Origin: Bordetella genomosp. 11
Lineage (GTDB): Bacteria; Pseudomonadota; Gammaproteobacteria; Burkholderiales; Burkholderiaceae_B
Assembly (NCBI RefSeq): GCF_002261215.1
Contig: NZ_NEVS01000004.1
Location: 3,596,001-3,660,000 of the forward strand
Direction of reading: 5' to 3'
Length of the DNA: 64,000 bases
The first letter of the stretch is position 1, and each line of letters starts with the position of its first letter. A model generated the notes under the pieces. The model had not been told where the DNA came from. It searched no databases and worked only from the letters and a program-made list of their open reading frames with translations. Shown in pieces: positions 16,706 through 25,215 of the stretch. A program made the position numbers and the translations under genes.

Positions 16706-17484
16706 CCGAAGACCATCCCCGCCGCATCCTGAAGGACGCCAAGGCCCTGGTATGCGGCATCGCCAACGAGCATTCGATCGCCTACGGCTGCGCCAAGGCT
16801 TTTCGCGAGGTCGGTGCCGAACTGGCCATCACCTACGCCGGGGAGAAGACCAAATCGTATGTGGAGCCGATCGCGCGCGATCTGCAGGCGCCGATCTTCA
16901 TGCCCCTGGACTTCACGCGCCCCGGCGACCTCGAGGCCGTATTCGCCCGCATCGAAAAAGAGTGGGGCCGCCTGGACGTCCTGGTCCACTCCGTGGCCTG
17001 GGCGCCGAAGGCCGACCTGCAGGGGGGCCTGCTGGACTGTTCGGCCGAGGGCTTCGCGCAGGCGATGGATATCTCGTGCCATTCCTTCGTCCGGATGGCG
17101 CGACGGGCCGCGCCCTTGATGAAGGACGGCGGCGCCATGTTCACCATGAGCTACTACGGCGCCAACCGCGTCGTGCCCAATTACAACGTCATGGGCCCGG
17201 TCAAGGCCGCCCTGGAGGCCTGCGCCCGCTATCTGGCGTACGAACTCGGCCCCAAGGGCATCCGGGTGCATCCGGTCTCGCCCGGCCCGTTGAAAACCCG
17301 CGCGGCCTCCGGCCTGAAGAACTTCGACGTCATGCTGACGGAGGCCGAGCGCCGCGCGCCCCTGGGCGAACTGGTCGACATCATGGACGTCGGCATGACC
17401 TGCGCCTTCCTGGCCTCTCCCTATGCAAGGCTGCTTACCGGCGAAACCGTGTATATCGACGGCGGCGTGCACATCATGGCCTAG
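16702..17484 (+). CDS. fabI: Enoyl-[acyl-carrier-protein] reductase
   Basis: NADH-dependent reductase of the FabI type, normally the last step of each fatty-acid elongation round. The 260-residue protein has the FabI-type N terminus (ALVCGIANEHSIAYGCAKA), HSVAWAPK in the cofactor site and the catalytic Tyr-x6-Lys in YNVMGPVKAALEA, preceded by MSYYGANR. Its placement as the fourth gene of a DUF3141-pta-ackA operon, with a 4-base overlap with ackA, is unusual for a housekeeping fatty-acid gene. It may be a second copy serving acyl-CoA metabolism; whether another fabI exists is outside this window. Confidence 0.92.
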   Translation: MTEDHPRRILKDAKALVCGIANEHSIAYGCAKAFREVGAELAITYAGEKTKSYVEPIARDLQAPIFMPLDFTRPGDLEAVFARIEKEWGRLDVLVHSVAWAPKADLQGGLLDCSAEGFAQAMDISCHSFVRMARRAAPLMKDGGAMFTMSYYGANRVVPNYNVMGPVKAALEACARYLAYELGPKGIRVHPVSPGPLKTRAASGLKNFDVMLTEAERRAPLGELVDIMDVGMTCAFLASPYARLLTGETVYIDGGVHIMA

Positions 17485-17518
17485 GAAGGCGCGGTATCGG
17501 CGCGCGATCCAGCGGCCA

Positions 17519-17548
17519 GGGCCTGTCGACACTAGGCCGACAAGGCCC
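17519..17548. terminator. Possible bidirectional hairpin between fabI and the tartrate dehydratase gene
   Basis: An imperfect inverted repeat (GGGCC-TGTCG / CGACA-A-GGCCC, one bulged base) lies between two convergent genes and includes the stop codon of the minus-strand gene. A shared terminator is plausible from position, but no T-runs flank it. Confidence 0.3.
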
Positions 17549-18698
17549 GCATTTCCGCGTACAGGTCGGCCTTGCCCTCGAAGCCAATACCCGGCAGGTC
17601 CGGCATGGTGATATGGCTGTTCTCCACCCGCACGCCGTCCGGAAACCCGCCATAGGGCTGGAACAGATCCGGGTACGACTCGTTCCCGCCCAGTCCCAAT
17701 CCGGCCGCGATGTTCAGCGACATCTGGTGCCCGCCGTGGGGAATGCAGCGGCTGGGCGACCAGCCGTTTTCCTTCAGCATCTCCAGCGTGCGCAGATATT
17801 CCACCAGGCCATAGCTCAAGGCGCAGTCGAACTGCAGCCAGTCGCGGTCCGGCCGCATGCCGCCGTAGCGGATCAGGTTGCGCGCGTCCTGCATGGAAAA
17901 CAGGTTCTCGCCCGTCGCCATGGGTTTCTCGTAGTGCTGCGCCAGCTCCGCCTGCAAGGCGTAGTCCAGGGGATCGCCGGCTTCCTCGTACCAGAACAGA
18001 TCGTATTGCGACAGGGCCTTCGCATAGGCGACGGCGGTCTTCAGGTCGAAGCGGCCATTGGCGTCCACGCATAGCCGCTGGCCGTCCTGCAGCACGCTCA
18101 ATACCGCATCGATGCGGCGCAGGTCCTCGTCCAGCGACGCGCCACCGATCTTTTTCTTGACGACGGTATAGCCGCGGTCCAGGTAGCCGCGCATCTCGTC
18201 CTTGAGCTTTTCCAGGTCCTGTCCCGGGTAGTAATAGCCGCCGGCCGCGTACACGAACACCTTGCGGTCGGGCTGCCCCGTGCCGTAGCGCTCGGCCAGC
18301 AGCTGGAACAAGGGCTTGCCGGCGATCTTGGCGACGGCATCCCACACCGCCATGTCCAGCGTGCCCATGGCGACCGAACGCTCGCCATGCCCGCCGGGCT
18401 TCTCGTTGATGAACATACGGTCCCAGATCTTGTGCGGATCCAGGTTCTGCCCGGTGGCGTCCAGCAGCGTGTCCGGCTCGGCGGACAGCACGCGCGGGAT
18501 GAAGCGCTCGCGCATCAGCATCCCCTGGCCATAGCGGCCGTTGGAGTTGAAGCCGTAACCCACCACCGGCTTGCCGTCGCGTATCACGTCCGTGACAACG
18601 GCGACCAGGCTCAGCGTCATTTTGCTGAAGTCGATATAGGCATTGCGGATGGGCGAGCTGATGGGCTTGGTCTGCTCGCGGATTTCGACGATTCTCAA
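17532..18698 (-). CDS. tarD: D(-)-tartrate dehydratase (enolase superfamily)
   Basis: Dehydrates D-tartrate to oxaloacetate in the cytoplasm; Mg-dependent, mandelate racemase/enolase fold. The 388-residue protein resembles the characterised Bradyrhizobium enzyme nearly throughout, with its residues offset by one: KxK Lys 181/183, metal ligands Asp 212 (VDANG), Glu 238 (YEEAGD) and Glu 264 (TGEN), and His 321 in IPHGGHQMS. Distinctive stretches are SSPIRNAYIDF and NSNGRYGQGM. No ATG fits the family start; a TTG gives MRIVEIREQTKP and is preceded by AGGAG at 6 bases, so a TTG start is chosen. The gene is divergent from a LysR gene that probably controls it. Confidence 0.9.
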   Translation of the reverse strand: MRIVEIREQTKPISSPIRNAYIDFSKMTLSLVAVVTDVIRDGKPVVGYGFNSNGRYGQGMLMRERFIPRVLSAEPDTLLDATGQNLDPHKIWDRMFINEKPGGHGERSVAMGTLDMAVWDAVAKIAGKPLFQLLAERYGTGQPDRKVFVYAAGGYYYPGQDLEKLKDEMRGYLDRGYTVVKKKIGGASLDEDLRRIDAVLSVLQDGQRLCVDANGRFDLKTAVAYAKALSQYDLFWYEEAGDPLDYALQAELAQHYEKPMATGENLFSMQDARNLIRYGGMRPDRDWLQFDCALSYGLVEYLRTLEMLKENGWSPSRCIPHGGHQMSLNIAAGLGLGGNESYPDLFQPYGGFPDGVRVENSHITMPDLPGIGFEGKADLYAEMRALSA

Positions 18699-18703
18699 GG
18701 CAG

Positions 18704-18709
18704 TCTCCT
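18704..18709 (-). promoter_or_regulatory. Ribosome-binding site fixing the TTG start of tarD
   Basis: AGGAGA on the minus strand, six bases before a TTG codon. It decides in favour of TTG over the distant in-frame ATG codons upstream, which would add an unrelated Arg/Pro-rich extension. Confidence 0.7.
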
Positions 18710-18797
18710 GGCGCGGTCGCCCTGGCGGGGCGGGTAAAGGCATGGCCCACAGGTTAACGAAACCGCGCCGCCTTTCCATTCACCTGAAGAAAATTTA

Positions 18798-18818
18798 TTA
18801 TTCATCTAAAGTGAATAA
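18798..18818. promoter_or_regulatory. Palindromic operator candidate, LysR type
   Basis: TTATTCA-N7-TGAATAA, a perfect 7-bp inverted repeat containing a T-N11-A core, lies in the AT-rich divergent region between tarD and the LysR gene and ends five bases before the LysR ATG. A smaller TTCA-CC-TGAA repeat lies about 15 bases to its left. Position fits autorepression plus tarD activation. Confidence 0.55.
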
Positions 18819-18822
18819 AACC

Positions 18823-19770
18823 ATGAAGACCGACACCGCTTCCGAACTGATGTTTTTCGTCCTGCTGGCCAAGCACGGCAACCTGTCGGCGGCGGCGCGG
18901 GAACTGGACATCACTCCGCCGGCCGCCACCAAGCGGCTGGCGCAGCTGGAACAGCGCCTGGGGGTGCGGCTGGTCAACCGGACGACCCGGCGCGTCGGCC
19001 TGACCAGCGAAGGCGAGACCTATCTGCGCCACGCCAGCCGCATCCTGGCCGATATCCGCGAAATGGAAGACCAGGTCACCAGCACCCGCGCCGAACCGCG
19101 CGGCCTGCTGCGGGTCAACGCGACGCTGGGCTTCGGCCGTACCGTGATCGCCCCGCTGGTTTCGGACTATGCCAGGCTGCACCCGGACGTCGAAGTGCGC
19201 CTGGAGGTCACCGACCGCCCCGTGGACCTGGTGGAGCACGGCCTGGACCTGGCGGTGCGTTTCGGCACCCTGCCGGACAGCCGGCTCAGCGCGCGCCGCC
19301 TGCAAAGCAACCGGCGGTTCCTGTGCGCGTCTCCCGCCTACCTGGCGCGCCATGGCGCGCCGCAGCGCCCCGCCGATCTCGCCGCCCACCGTTGCATCAT
19401 CCACCGGCAGAACGACGAGGCCTATGGCGTCTGGCGCTTTACCCGCAACCGCGAAACCCAGGCGGTGAAAGTCAGCGGCGCGCTGGCCAGCAACGATGGC
19501 GATATCGTGCTGGGGTGGGCCCTGGACGGGCACGGCATCCTGGTCCGCTCGGAATGGGACCTGGCCAAATACCTGGAAACAGGGCGGCTGCGCCGCCTGC
19601 TGCCCGCCTACACGCTGCCGCCGGCGGACCTTTTCGCGTACTACCCCAGCCGCCGCCACCTGTCGGCGCGGGTACGCACCTTCATGGACTTTCTGGCAGC
19701 CCGCTTCGAGACGCCGGCGCGTCCTGCGCCGGCGCCTGGCGCGAATACGGCAAAGCCTGCGCGAGCCTGA
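18823..19770 (+). CDS. LysR-family regulator, probable control of D-tartrate dehydratase
   Basis: A 315-residue LysR-type regulator. The N-terminal winged helix-turn-helix is GNLSAAARELDITPPAATKR followed by LEQRLGVRLVNRTTRR; the ligand-binding domain starts around residue 90 (LRVNATLGFG) and belongs to the CrgA/DmlR-like subgroup. The divergent arrangement with tarD and the palindrome directly before its start suggest it controls tarD, perhaps with tartrate as ligand. A possible frame extension upstream has no ribosome-binding site. Its last 89 bases overlap the 3' end of the convergent ASCH-like gene. Confidence 0.9.
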   Translation: MKTDTASELMFFVLLAKHGNLSAAARELDITPPAATKRLAQLEQRLGVRLVNRTTRRVGLTSEGETYLRHASRILADIREMEDQVTSTRAEPRGLLRVNATLGFGRTVIAPLVSDYARLHPDVEVRLEVTDRPVDLVEHGLDLAVRFGTLPDSRLSARRLQSNRRFLCASPAYLARHGAPQRPADLAAHRCIIHRQNDEAYGVWRFTRNRETQAVKVSGALASNDGDIVLGWALDGHGILVRSEWDLAKYLETGRLRRLLPAYTLPPADLFAYYPSRRHLSARVRTFMDFLAARFETPARPAPAPGANTAKPARA

Positions 19771-20242
19771 ACTCCAGCGCCCACACCCAGGGATTGACCG
19801 CCCAGGCGCGCGCGCCGTGCAGTTCGCACCAGGCCAGCGCGAAGACGGATTTCAAGGGCATGCCGGGCAAAAAGCCGCCACGACCGCTCTGCCCTTCGGC
19901 GCAACCTTCGGCGACGATGTCGGCTTCGCTGATGTCCTGCAGGCGCTGGATGCGCACGCCGACCAGCGTGACCTGCGCGAACGCCACCCCGCCGTCGTCA
20001 TACACGCGGATGGCGTGGCCAGGCTCGCCGTAGGGGCAGACCATGCGCCGCACGCGCCGGCGCGAAGGCGGGGGCGGCGGCTCTTCCACCGCGATCCATT
20101 TGCCGGCGGGCCCGATTTCCCGCAGCCAGCCGACGGTATTGTCAGGCGGTTGCGGTTTCAGGATCCGGCGCGTCTGGACCTTCCGGCCTGCCAGCACATC
20201 GTCGATCACGGTACGGTCGAATCTTAGCGGTTGCGCTTTCAT
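19682..20242 (-). CDS. ASCH-like hypothetical protein, phage-related family
   Basis: A 186-residue protein. The N terminus (KAQPLRFDRTVIDDVLAGRK followed by TQTRR) and the later GEPGHAIRVYDDGG and QVTLVGVRIQRLQDISEADI segments resemble the ASCH/PUA-like proteins common in phages and prophages, which start with a Gly-Arg-Lys-x-Gln-Thr-Arg-Arg element. ASCH domains are thought to bind RNA or modified nucleotides. The C-terminal 30 residues are Ala/Pro-rich and overlap the LysR gene on the other strand. No other phage gene is nearby. The ribosome-binding site is weak. Confidence 0.7.
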   Translation of the reverse strand: MKAQPLRFDRTVIDDVLAGRKVQTRRILKPQPPDNTVGWLREIGPAGKWIAVEEPPPPPSRRRVRRMVCPYGEPGHAIRVYDDGGVAFAQVTLVGVRIQRLQDISEADIVAEGCAEGQSGRGGFLPGMPLKSVFALAWCELHGARAWAVNPWVWALEFRLAQALPYSRQAPAQDAPASRSGLPESP

Positions 20243-20366
20243 CGCTGGGGTCGTGAAATCCCACCTGGGTTATGACAAAGTCGCGTAATTATGCGCCCGG
20301 AAGGCCGCGCGCGCGCAACCCGGCTCGCCGCCACCCACCTGGATACCCCGCGGATACCTCCCGACC

Positions 20367-21248
20367 ATGCGCTACGACCTTACCAGCCTGGATTTGTTCA
20401 CCGCCGTCGCGGAAGAAAAGAACCTGACCCGGGCCGCCCGGCGCAAGCACCTGGCGGTATCGGCCATCAGCAAACGCATCGCCGAGCTGGAAGCGCAGGC
20501 CGGATCGCCCCTGCTCGTGCGCTACGCGCGCGGCGTGGACCTGACTCCGGCGGGACAGTCCCTGCTGCATTATGCCCGGCAGCTGCAGCACACCCTGTCG
20601 CTGATGGATGAAGAACTGTCCGGATACGCCGCCGGCGTCAAGGGCCATGTGCGCATCCACGCCATTACGTCGGCCCTGGCGCAGTTCCTGCCCGGGGATA
20701 TCGAGCGCTACGCCAACGACTACCCGCAAATCAAATTCGATATCGAGGAAGGCGTGGGCACGGCGGTGGTGCGCGCCGTGGCCGAAGGCCATGCCGACCT
20801 GGGCATTTTCGCGGAACAGACGCCGGCGCAGGGCTTGCAGCTGTTTCCCTACCGGCAGGACGAACTGGTGGCGGTGGTGCCCGCCAGTCATGTGCTGGCG
20901 CAGCGGCAGAAGGTGCGCTTCGACACGCTGCTGGACCATGAATTCGTCGGTCCGCACCTGGACAGCTCGGTGCACGCGCTGTTGACGGCGGAGGCCAAGA
21001 AGCGCGGCAAGCCGCTGCGCCCGCGCATCCGGATCAGCGGCTTCGATTGCATGTGCAAACTGGTGGCGGCGCAATTGGGTATCGCGATCCTGCCGCGCGC
21101 CGTGGCCGTGCCCTACCTGCGCGGCGGCAAGCTGCGCGCGCTGACGCTGGCCGAACCCTGGGCCACGCGCAACCTGCTGATCGGCGTGCGCAATATGGAA
21201 ACGCTTCCTCCCACCGCACGGTCCCTGGTGGGCTATCTTCGCGGCTGA
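20367..21248 (+). CDS. LysR-family regulator next to the aconitase gene
   Basis: A 293-residue LysR-type regulator with a helix-turn-helix around residues 18-40 (NLTRAARRKHLAVSAISKRI) and a ligand-binding domain from about residue 92. The effector domain resembles regulators of organic-acid catabolism (HAITSALAQFLPGDIERY, DSSVHALL). It lies upstream of, and in the same direction as, the aconitase-lactonase-Bug genes with a 146-bp gap, so it may be a pathway-specific regulator. The start lacks a strong ribosome-binding site but fits family length. Confidence 0.88.
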   Translation: MRYDLTSLDLFTAVAEEKNLTRAARRKHLAVSAISKRIAELEAQAGSPLLVRYARGVDLTPAGQSLLHYARQLQHTLSLMDEELSGYAAGVKGHVRIHAITSALAQFLPGDIERYANDYPQIKFDIEEGVGTAVVRAVAEGHADLGIFAEQTPAQGLQLFPYRQDELVAVVPASHVLAQRQKVRFDTLLDHEFVGPHLDSSVHALLTAEAKKRGKPLRPRIRISGFDCMCKLVAAQLGIAILPRAVAVPYLRGGKLRALTLAEPWATRNLLIGVRNMETLPPTARSLVGYLRG

Positions 21249-21289
21249 AATCCGACAATACAGGCACGCGTTCTCTTAATGGAAACGCT

Positions 21290-21303
21290 CGCTTGGCAAA
21301 GCG
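21290..21303. promoter_or_regulatory. Small inverted repeat upstream of the aconitase gene
   Basis: CGCTT-GGCA-AAGCG in the gap between the LysR gene and acnA. It is a weak candidate for a regulator site; it does not contain a properly placed T-N11-A core. Confidence 0.2.
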
Positions 21304-21394
21304 GAAATTTTCATTGCCGCGCCGGGCGCTTACGATGCCTGCATGCCGCGCTGCCATCCCGCATCCGCGCGCCCCGCCTGCCGCACCGCCCGCC

Positions 21395-24043
21395 ATGAAC
21401 CAGCCCGATCCCGCCCTGCTCGACCATCTTGCCGTGAATGGGCAGGACTATGCCTACGTCGCGCTGCGCCGCATCCTGCCCGCCGCGGACCTGGCCGTCC
21501 TGCCCTATTCCATCCGCCTGCTGATCGAAAACGTCGCGCGCTGCCAGCCCGATGCGCTGCCCCCGGTCCTGGCCCGCGCCAGCGGCCGCGGCCCGGCCTG
21601 CGAAGTGCCTTTCCATCCCAACCGGCTGATGTTCCACGACACCACCTGCCTGCCGGCGCTGGCGGACTTTGCCGGCATGCGCGACGCCGTGGCGGAACTC
21701 GGCGGCGATCCGGCCCGCGTCAATCCCCTGATTCCGGCGGTGCTGACGATCGACCACTCGGTCATCGTGGAGCACTATGATGAGCCGGACGCGGTGCAGG
21801 CCAACCTGGACATCGACTTCCGCCGCAATGGCGAACGCTACCGCTTCATCCGCTGGGCCGAGCAGAGCCTGGCGAATTTCAAGGTGATCCCGCCCGGCAC
21901 CGGCATCATCCACCAGATGAACATGGAAGCGGTGGCCGAAGTCGTATGCGCGGCGCGCACCGCCGACGGACAGGCCCTGCTGCATCCGGACGATATGGTG
22001 GCCACCGACAGCCACACGCCGATGATCAACGGTATCGGCGTGCTGGCCTGGGGCATAGGCGGCCTGGAAAGCCAGGCCGCCCTGCTGGGCGAGCCGGTGC
22101 CCATTGCCTACCCGGAAGTCGTCGGCGTGCGGCTGAGCAACCGTTTGCCGGCCGGCGTCACCGCCACCGACCTGGCGCTTACCCTGGCCGAAATCCTGCG
22201 TGCCCATGGGGTGGTCGGCAAATTCGTCGAATTCTGCGGCCCAGGATTGTCGACATTGGGCTGGGCAGCCCGCGCCACCGTCGCCAATATGGCTCCCGAG
22301 TACGGCGCCACGGTGATGTTCTTTCCTTTCGACGACGAAGCCATGCGCTTTCTGGAACTGTCCGGGCGCGACCGGGCGCAGCGCGATCGCGTACGGGCCT
22401 GCCTGCAGGCCCAGGGCTTGTGGCGGCGCGACGATATGCCCGAACCGCGCTTCGACACCGTCATCCCGCTCGACCTGGCGGCGGTGCGGCGCAGCGTCGC
22501 CGGACCGCATCAGCCGCATGAACGCCAGCCGCTGGCCCGCGCCGGCGCGTCCTTCACCGAACGCCTGGGGCTGGACGCGGAGGGCCCGGTGCCGGCGGAC
22601 CGTCCGGTGGACGGCGCCGTGCTGGTGGCGGCGATCACCAGTTGCACCAACACCGCCAATCCGCTGCTGATGCTCCAGGCCGGCCTGCTGGCCCGCCGCG
22701 CGCGCGAACGGGGCCTGCGGCGCAAGCCCTGGGTCAAGACCTCGCTGTCGCCCGGCTCGCGCACCGTGGGCGATTACCTGGCCGAAGCCGGATTGCTGCG
22801 GGACCTGGAAGGACTGGGTTTCGGCCTGGTCGGCTTCGGCTGCATGACCTGTATCGGCAACTCCGGCAGCCTGGCGGCCGCCGCCGAGGCCGCGGTGGAC
22901 CAGGGCCTGCGCGGCGTCGCCGTGCTATCGGGCAACCGGAATTTCGAAGGCCGCGTCAATCCGCGGCTGCCGGCGGGCTATCTTGCCTCGCCGGCGCTGG
23001 TGATCGCCTATGCCATCGCCGGCAATATCCGCGTCGACCTGGAACACGAGCCGCTGGGCGTGGATGCCTCGGGCCGGGCGGTCTGGCTGCGCGACCTGCT
23101 GCCCGGCGACGAAGAGGTCGCCGCGCTCGCCGCGCAGGTGCTGCGGCCCCGGCTGTTCCAGGAACGCGCCGCCACCCTATGGGCCGGGACGCCGCAATGG
23201 CGGGCGCTGTCCGCGCCGTCCAGCGTGCGCTACGGCTGGGAGCCGGATTCCACCTATCTGCGCCGGCCGCGCTACCTGGAATCGGTCGCGCCCACGGCGC
23301 CGCCGCTGGCCGCGCTGCGGGACGCGCGCGCGCTGATGGTGTTCGGCGACAACGTGACGACCGATCATATTTCGCCGGCCGGCACCATACCGGCCGCCAG
23401 CGCCGCCGGCCAATGGCTGCTGGCGCGCGGCGAGGCGCCGGAAGACCTGAACCAATATTCCACCCGCCGCAGCAATCACGAAGTCATGCTGCGCGGCGCG
23501 TACACCAACAAGGCCGTCCGCAACCGGCTGGTCGGCACCGAAGGCGGCGCGGGCGCCTGGGCCTGGGATGCCGACCGGCGCGAGGTACTGCCGGTCTACG
23601 ACGCGGCCGCCAGCTATGCCGCACGCGGGATTCCGCTGCTGGTCTTCGCCGGCTGGAACTACGGCGCCGGATCCAGCCGCGATTGGGCGGCCAAGGCGCA
23701 GGCACTGCTGGGCGTGCGCGCGGTCGTGGCGCGCAGTTTTGAGCGCATCCACCGCAGCAACCTGATCGGCATGGGCGTGCTACCGCTGGTCTTCATCGGC
23801 GCGGACCACGCGGAATCGCTGGAGCTGGACGGCAGCGAAACCTTCGACCTGCTGGGGCTGGACGGCCTGACGGTGGGCGACAACACACTGGCGCTGCGCA
23901 TGCACCGCGCCGACGGGACGCGCCGTGAATTGCATGTGTCCCTGCGCCTGGATGCGGAACAGGAAGTTCGCTACCTCGCGCACGGTGGCGTGCTGCCTTA
24001 CGTGGTGCGCAAGATGGCCTTCCCCGGCGAGGCGCGCGCATGA
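21395..24043 (+). CDS. acnA: Aconitate hydratase, AcnA type
   Basis: Iron-sulfur enzyme that isomerises citrate and isocitrate through cis-aconitate, or acts on a related tricarboxylate. The 882-residue length is normal for AcnA. The three cluster ligands are visible: Cys 417 in ITSCTNTANP, and Cys 483 and Cys 486 in GFGCMTCIGNSG. VATDSHTPMINGIGVL and the C-terminal swivel-domain segment AGWNYGAGSSRDWAAK are also present. The start lacks a clear ribosome-binding site; the frame is open upstream but the residues there are not aconitase-like. Clustering with a LysR gene, lactonase and Bug receptor suggests a catabolic rather than core TCA role. Confidence 0.92.
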   Translation: MNQPDPALLDHLAVNGQDYAYVALRRILPAADLAVLPYSIRLLIENVARCQPDALPPVLARASGRGPACEVPFHPNRLMFHDTTCLPALADFAGMRDAVAELGGDPARVNPLIPAVLTIDHSVIVEHYDEPDAVQANLDIDFRRNGERYRFIRWAEQSLANFKVIPPGTGIIHQMNMEAVAEVVCAARTADGQALLHPDDMVATDSHTPMINGIGVLAWGIGGLESQAALLGEPVPIAYPEVVGVRLSNRLPAGVTATDLALTLAEILRAHGVVGKFVEFCGPGLSTLGWAARATVANMAPEYGATVMFFPFDDEAMRFLELSGRDRAQRDRVRACLQAQGLWRRDDMPEPRFDTVIPLDLAAVRRSVAGPHQPHERQPLARAGASFTERLGLDAEGPVPADRPVDGAVLVAAITSCTNTANPLLMLQAGLLARRARERGLRRKPWVKTSLSPGSRTVGDYLAEAGLLRDLEGLGFGLVGFGCMTCIGNSGSLAAAAEAAVDQGLRGVAVLSGNRNFEGRVNPRLPAGYLASPALVIAYAIAGNIRVDLEHEPLGVDASGRAVWLRDLLPGDEEVAALAAQVLRPRLFQERAATLWAGTPQWRALSAPSSVRYGWEPDSTYLRRPRYLESVAPTAPPLAALRDARALMVFGDNVTTDHISPAGTIPAASAAGQWLLARGEAPEDLNQYSTRRSNHEVMLRGAYTNKAVRNRLVGTEGGAGAWAWDADRREVLPVYDAAASYAARGIPLLVFAGWNYGAGSSRDWAAKAQALLGVRAVVARSFERIHRSNLIGMGVLPLVFIGADHAESLELDGSETFDLLGLDGLTVGDNTLALRMHRADGTRRELHVSLRLDAEQEVRYLAHGGVLPYVVRKMAFPGEARA

Positions 24044-25110
24044 AGGCCGATGTCTACGTGGGCTGCCGTACCTCCCGCGAACGCAACGCGCGCGGCCGCG
24101 GCATCACGGCCTGGCATCGCGACGCATCGACGGGGGCTCTGAGCCTGGTGCAGGAAGTCGACGGCCTGGTGAATCCTTCCTACCTGGCACTCGGTCCCGG
24201 CGGGCGGGTGCTCTATGCCGTGCATGGGGACACCAGCGACATCAGCGCCTTCCGCATCGATCCGGACAGCGGCCGCCTGAGCCCGCTGAACCGGCGCGGC
24301 ACGGAAGGCCGCAATCCGGTGCATCTGGCGCTGGCGCCCGACGGCCGCCACATCATCGTATCGAATCACCTGAGCGGCACCCTGGCCGTACTGCCGCTGG
24401 CGGAGGACGGCGCGCTGCTGCCCGTCAGCCAGCAAGTACCGCTGCCGGGCGAGCGCGGACCGCACCGCGTCGAACAGCAGCACGCCAAGCCGCACTTCAA
24501 TCCCTTCGATCCGGCCGGACGCCACGTCATCGTGCCGGACAAAGGCCTGGACCGGATTTTCAGCTTCGTCTTTCGCGACGGCCGCCTCACGCCGGAACCC
24601 CGCGCCGTCGTGGCGGCGCGTGAAGGCGCCGGACCGCGACATATCGCCTTCCACCCGCGCGCGCCTTACGCCTATGCGGTCAACGAACTGGACAGCACGG
24701 TCACCGCCTATCGCCATGACGCCGCCACCGGCGCGCTGGCACCCTTCCAGGTATTGCCCTCCTTGCCTGACAGTTGCACCGGCAACAGCCGCGCCGCGGC
24801 GATCGTGGTCGATGCGGGCGGCCGCTTCGTATACGCCTCCAACCGGGGGGACGACAGCATCGCCTTGTTCGCCGTCGACGGCGCCAGCGGCCGCCTGCGC
24901 TTCGTGCGCGCGTATGCCAGCGGCGGACGCACCCCGCGCTTTTTCACCCTGGATCCCACCGGGCGCTTTCTGTATGCCGCCAACGAAGACAGCGACACCA
25001 TCGTCGCCTTCCACGTCGATGCGGGCAGCGGCGAACTGGCACGGGCCTGCACGGCCGCCGAAACCGGCAGTCCGGTATGCATGGTATTTCGCGCCCCGAT
25101 CGCGCCCTGA
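24040..25110 (+). CDS. Seven-bladed beta-propeller lactonase (YbhE family)
   Basis: A 356-residue protein of the YbhE-type lactonase family, whose members include 6-phosphogluconolactonase and carboxy-cis,cis-muconate cyclase. Repeated propeller blades are visible as recurring segments such as HLALAPDGRHIIVSNHLSG, HIAFHPRAPYAYAVNELDS, GRFVYASNRGDDSIALF and GRFLYAANEDSDTIVAF. The start overlaps the acnA stop (ATGA), so the two are co-translated. No signal peptide is seen, so it acts in the cytoplasm. Since the window already has a DevB-type Pgl, this one probably opens or forms a lactone in the aconitase-linked pathway. Confidence 0.85.
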   Translation: MKADVYVGCRTSRERNARGRGITAWHRDASTGALSLVQEVDGLVNPSYLALGPGGRVLYAVHGDTSDISAFRIDPDSGRLSPLNRRGTEGRNPVHLALAPDGRHIIVSNHLSGTLAVLPLAEDGALLPVSQQVPLPGERGPHRVEQQHAKPHFNPFDPAGRHVIVPDKGLDRIFSFVFRDGRLTPEPRAVVAAREGAGPRHIAFHPRAPYAYAVNELDSTVTAYRHDAATGALAPFQVLPSLPDSCTGNSRAAAIVVDAGGRFVYASNRGDDSIALFAVDGASGRLRFVRAYASGGRTPRFFTLDPTGRFLYAANEDSDTIVAFHVDAGSGELARACTAAETGSPVCMVFRAPIAP

Positions 25111-25215
25111 CTATTGATTACGCCTTGAACGCGCCCGAGAGCGCGCCGCCTGCCACGGCCTCGATGCAAGACACGACGAGCGCCCGATGTGAACACCAAC
25201 CGTGAGGAGACCACG

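Noticed and set aside
16381..18750. A 789-codon minus-strand frame overlapping ackA, fabI and tarD
   Set aside because: It includes another frame of the tarD region and has no domain; tarD is in the frame with the conserved catalytic residues.
21047..21394. Longer N terminus for the aconitase
   Set aside because: The frame is open upstream, but the residues overlap the LysR gene and do not resemble aconitase; no ribosome-binding site was found there.
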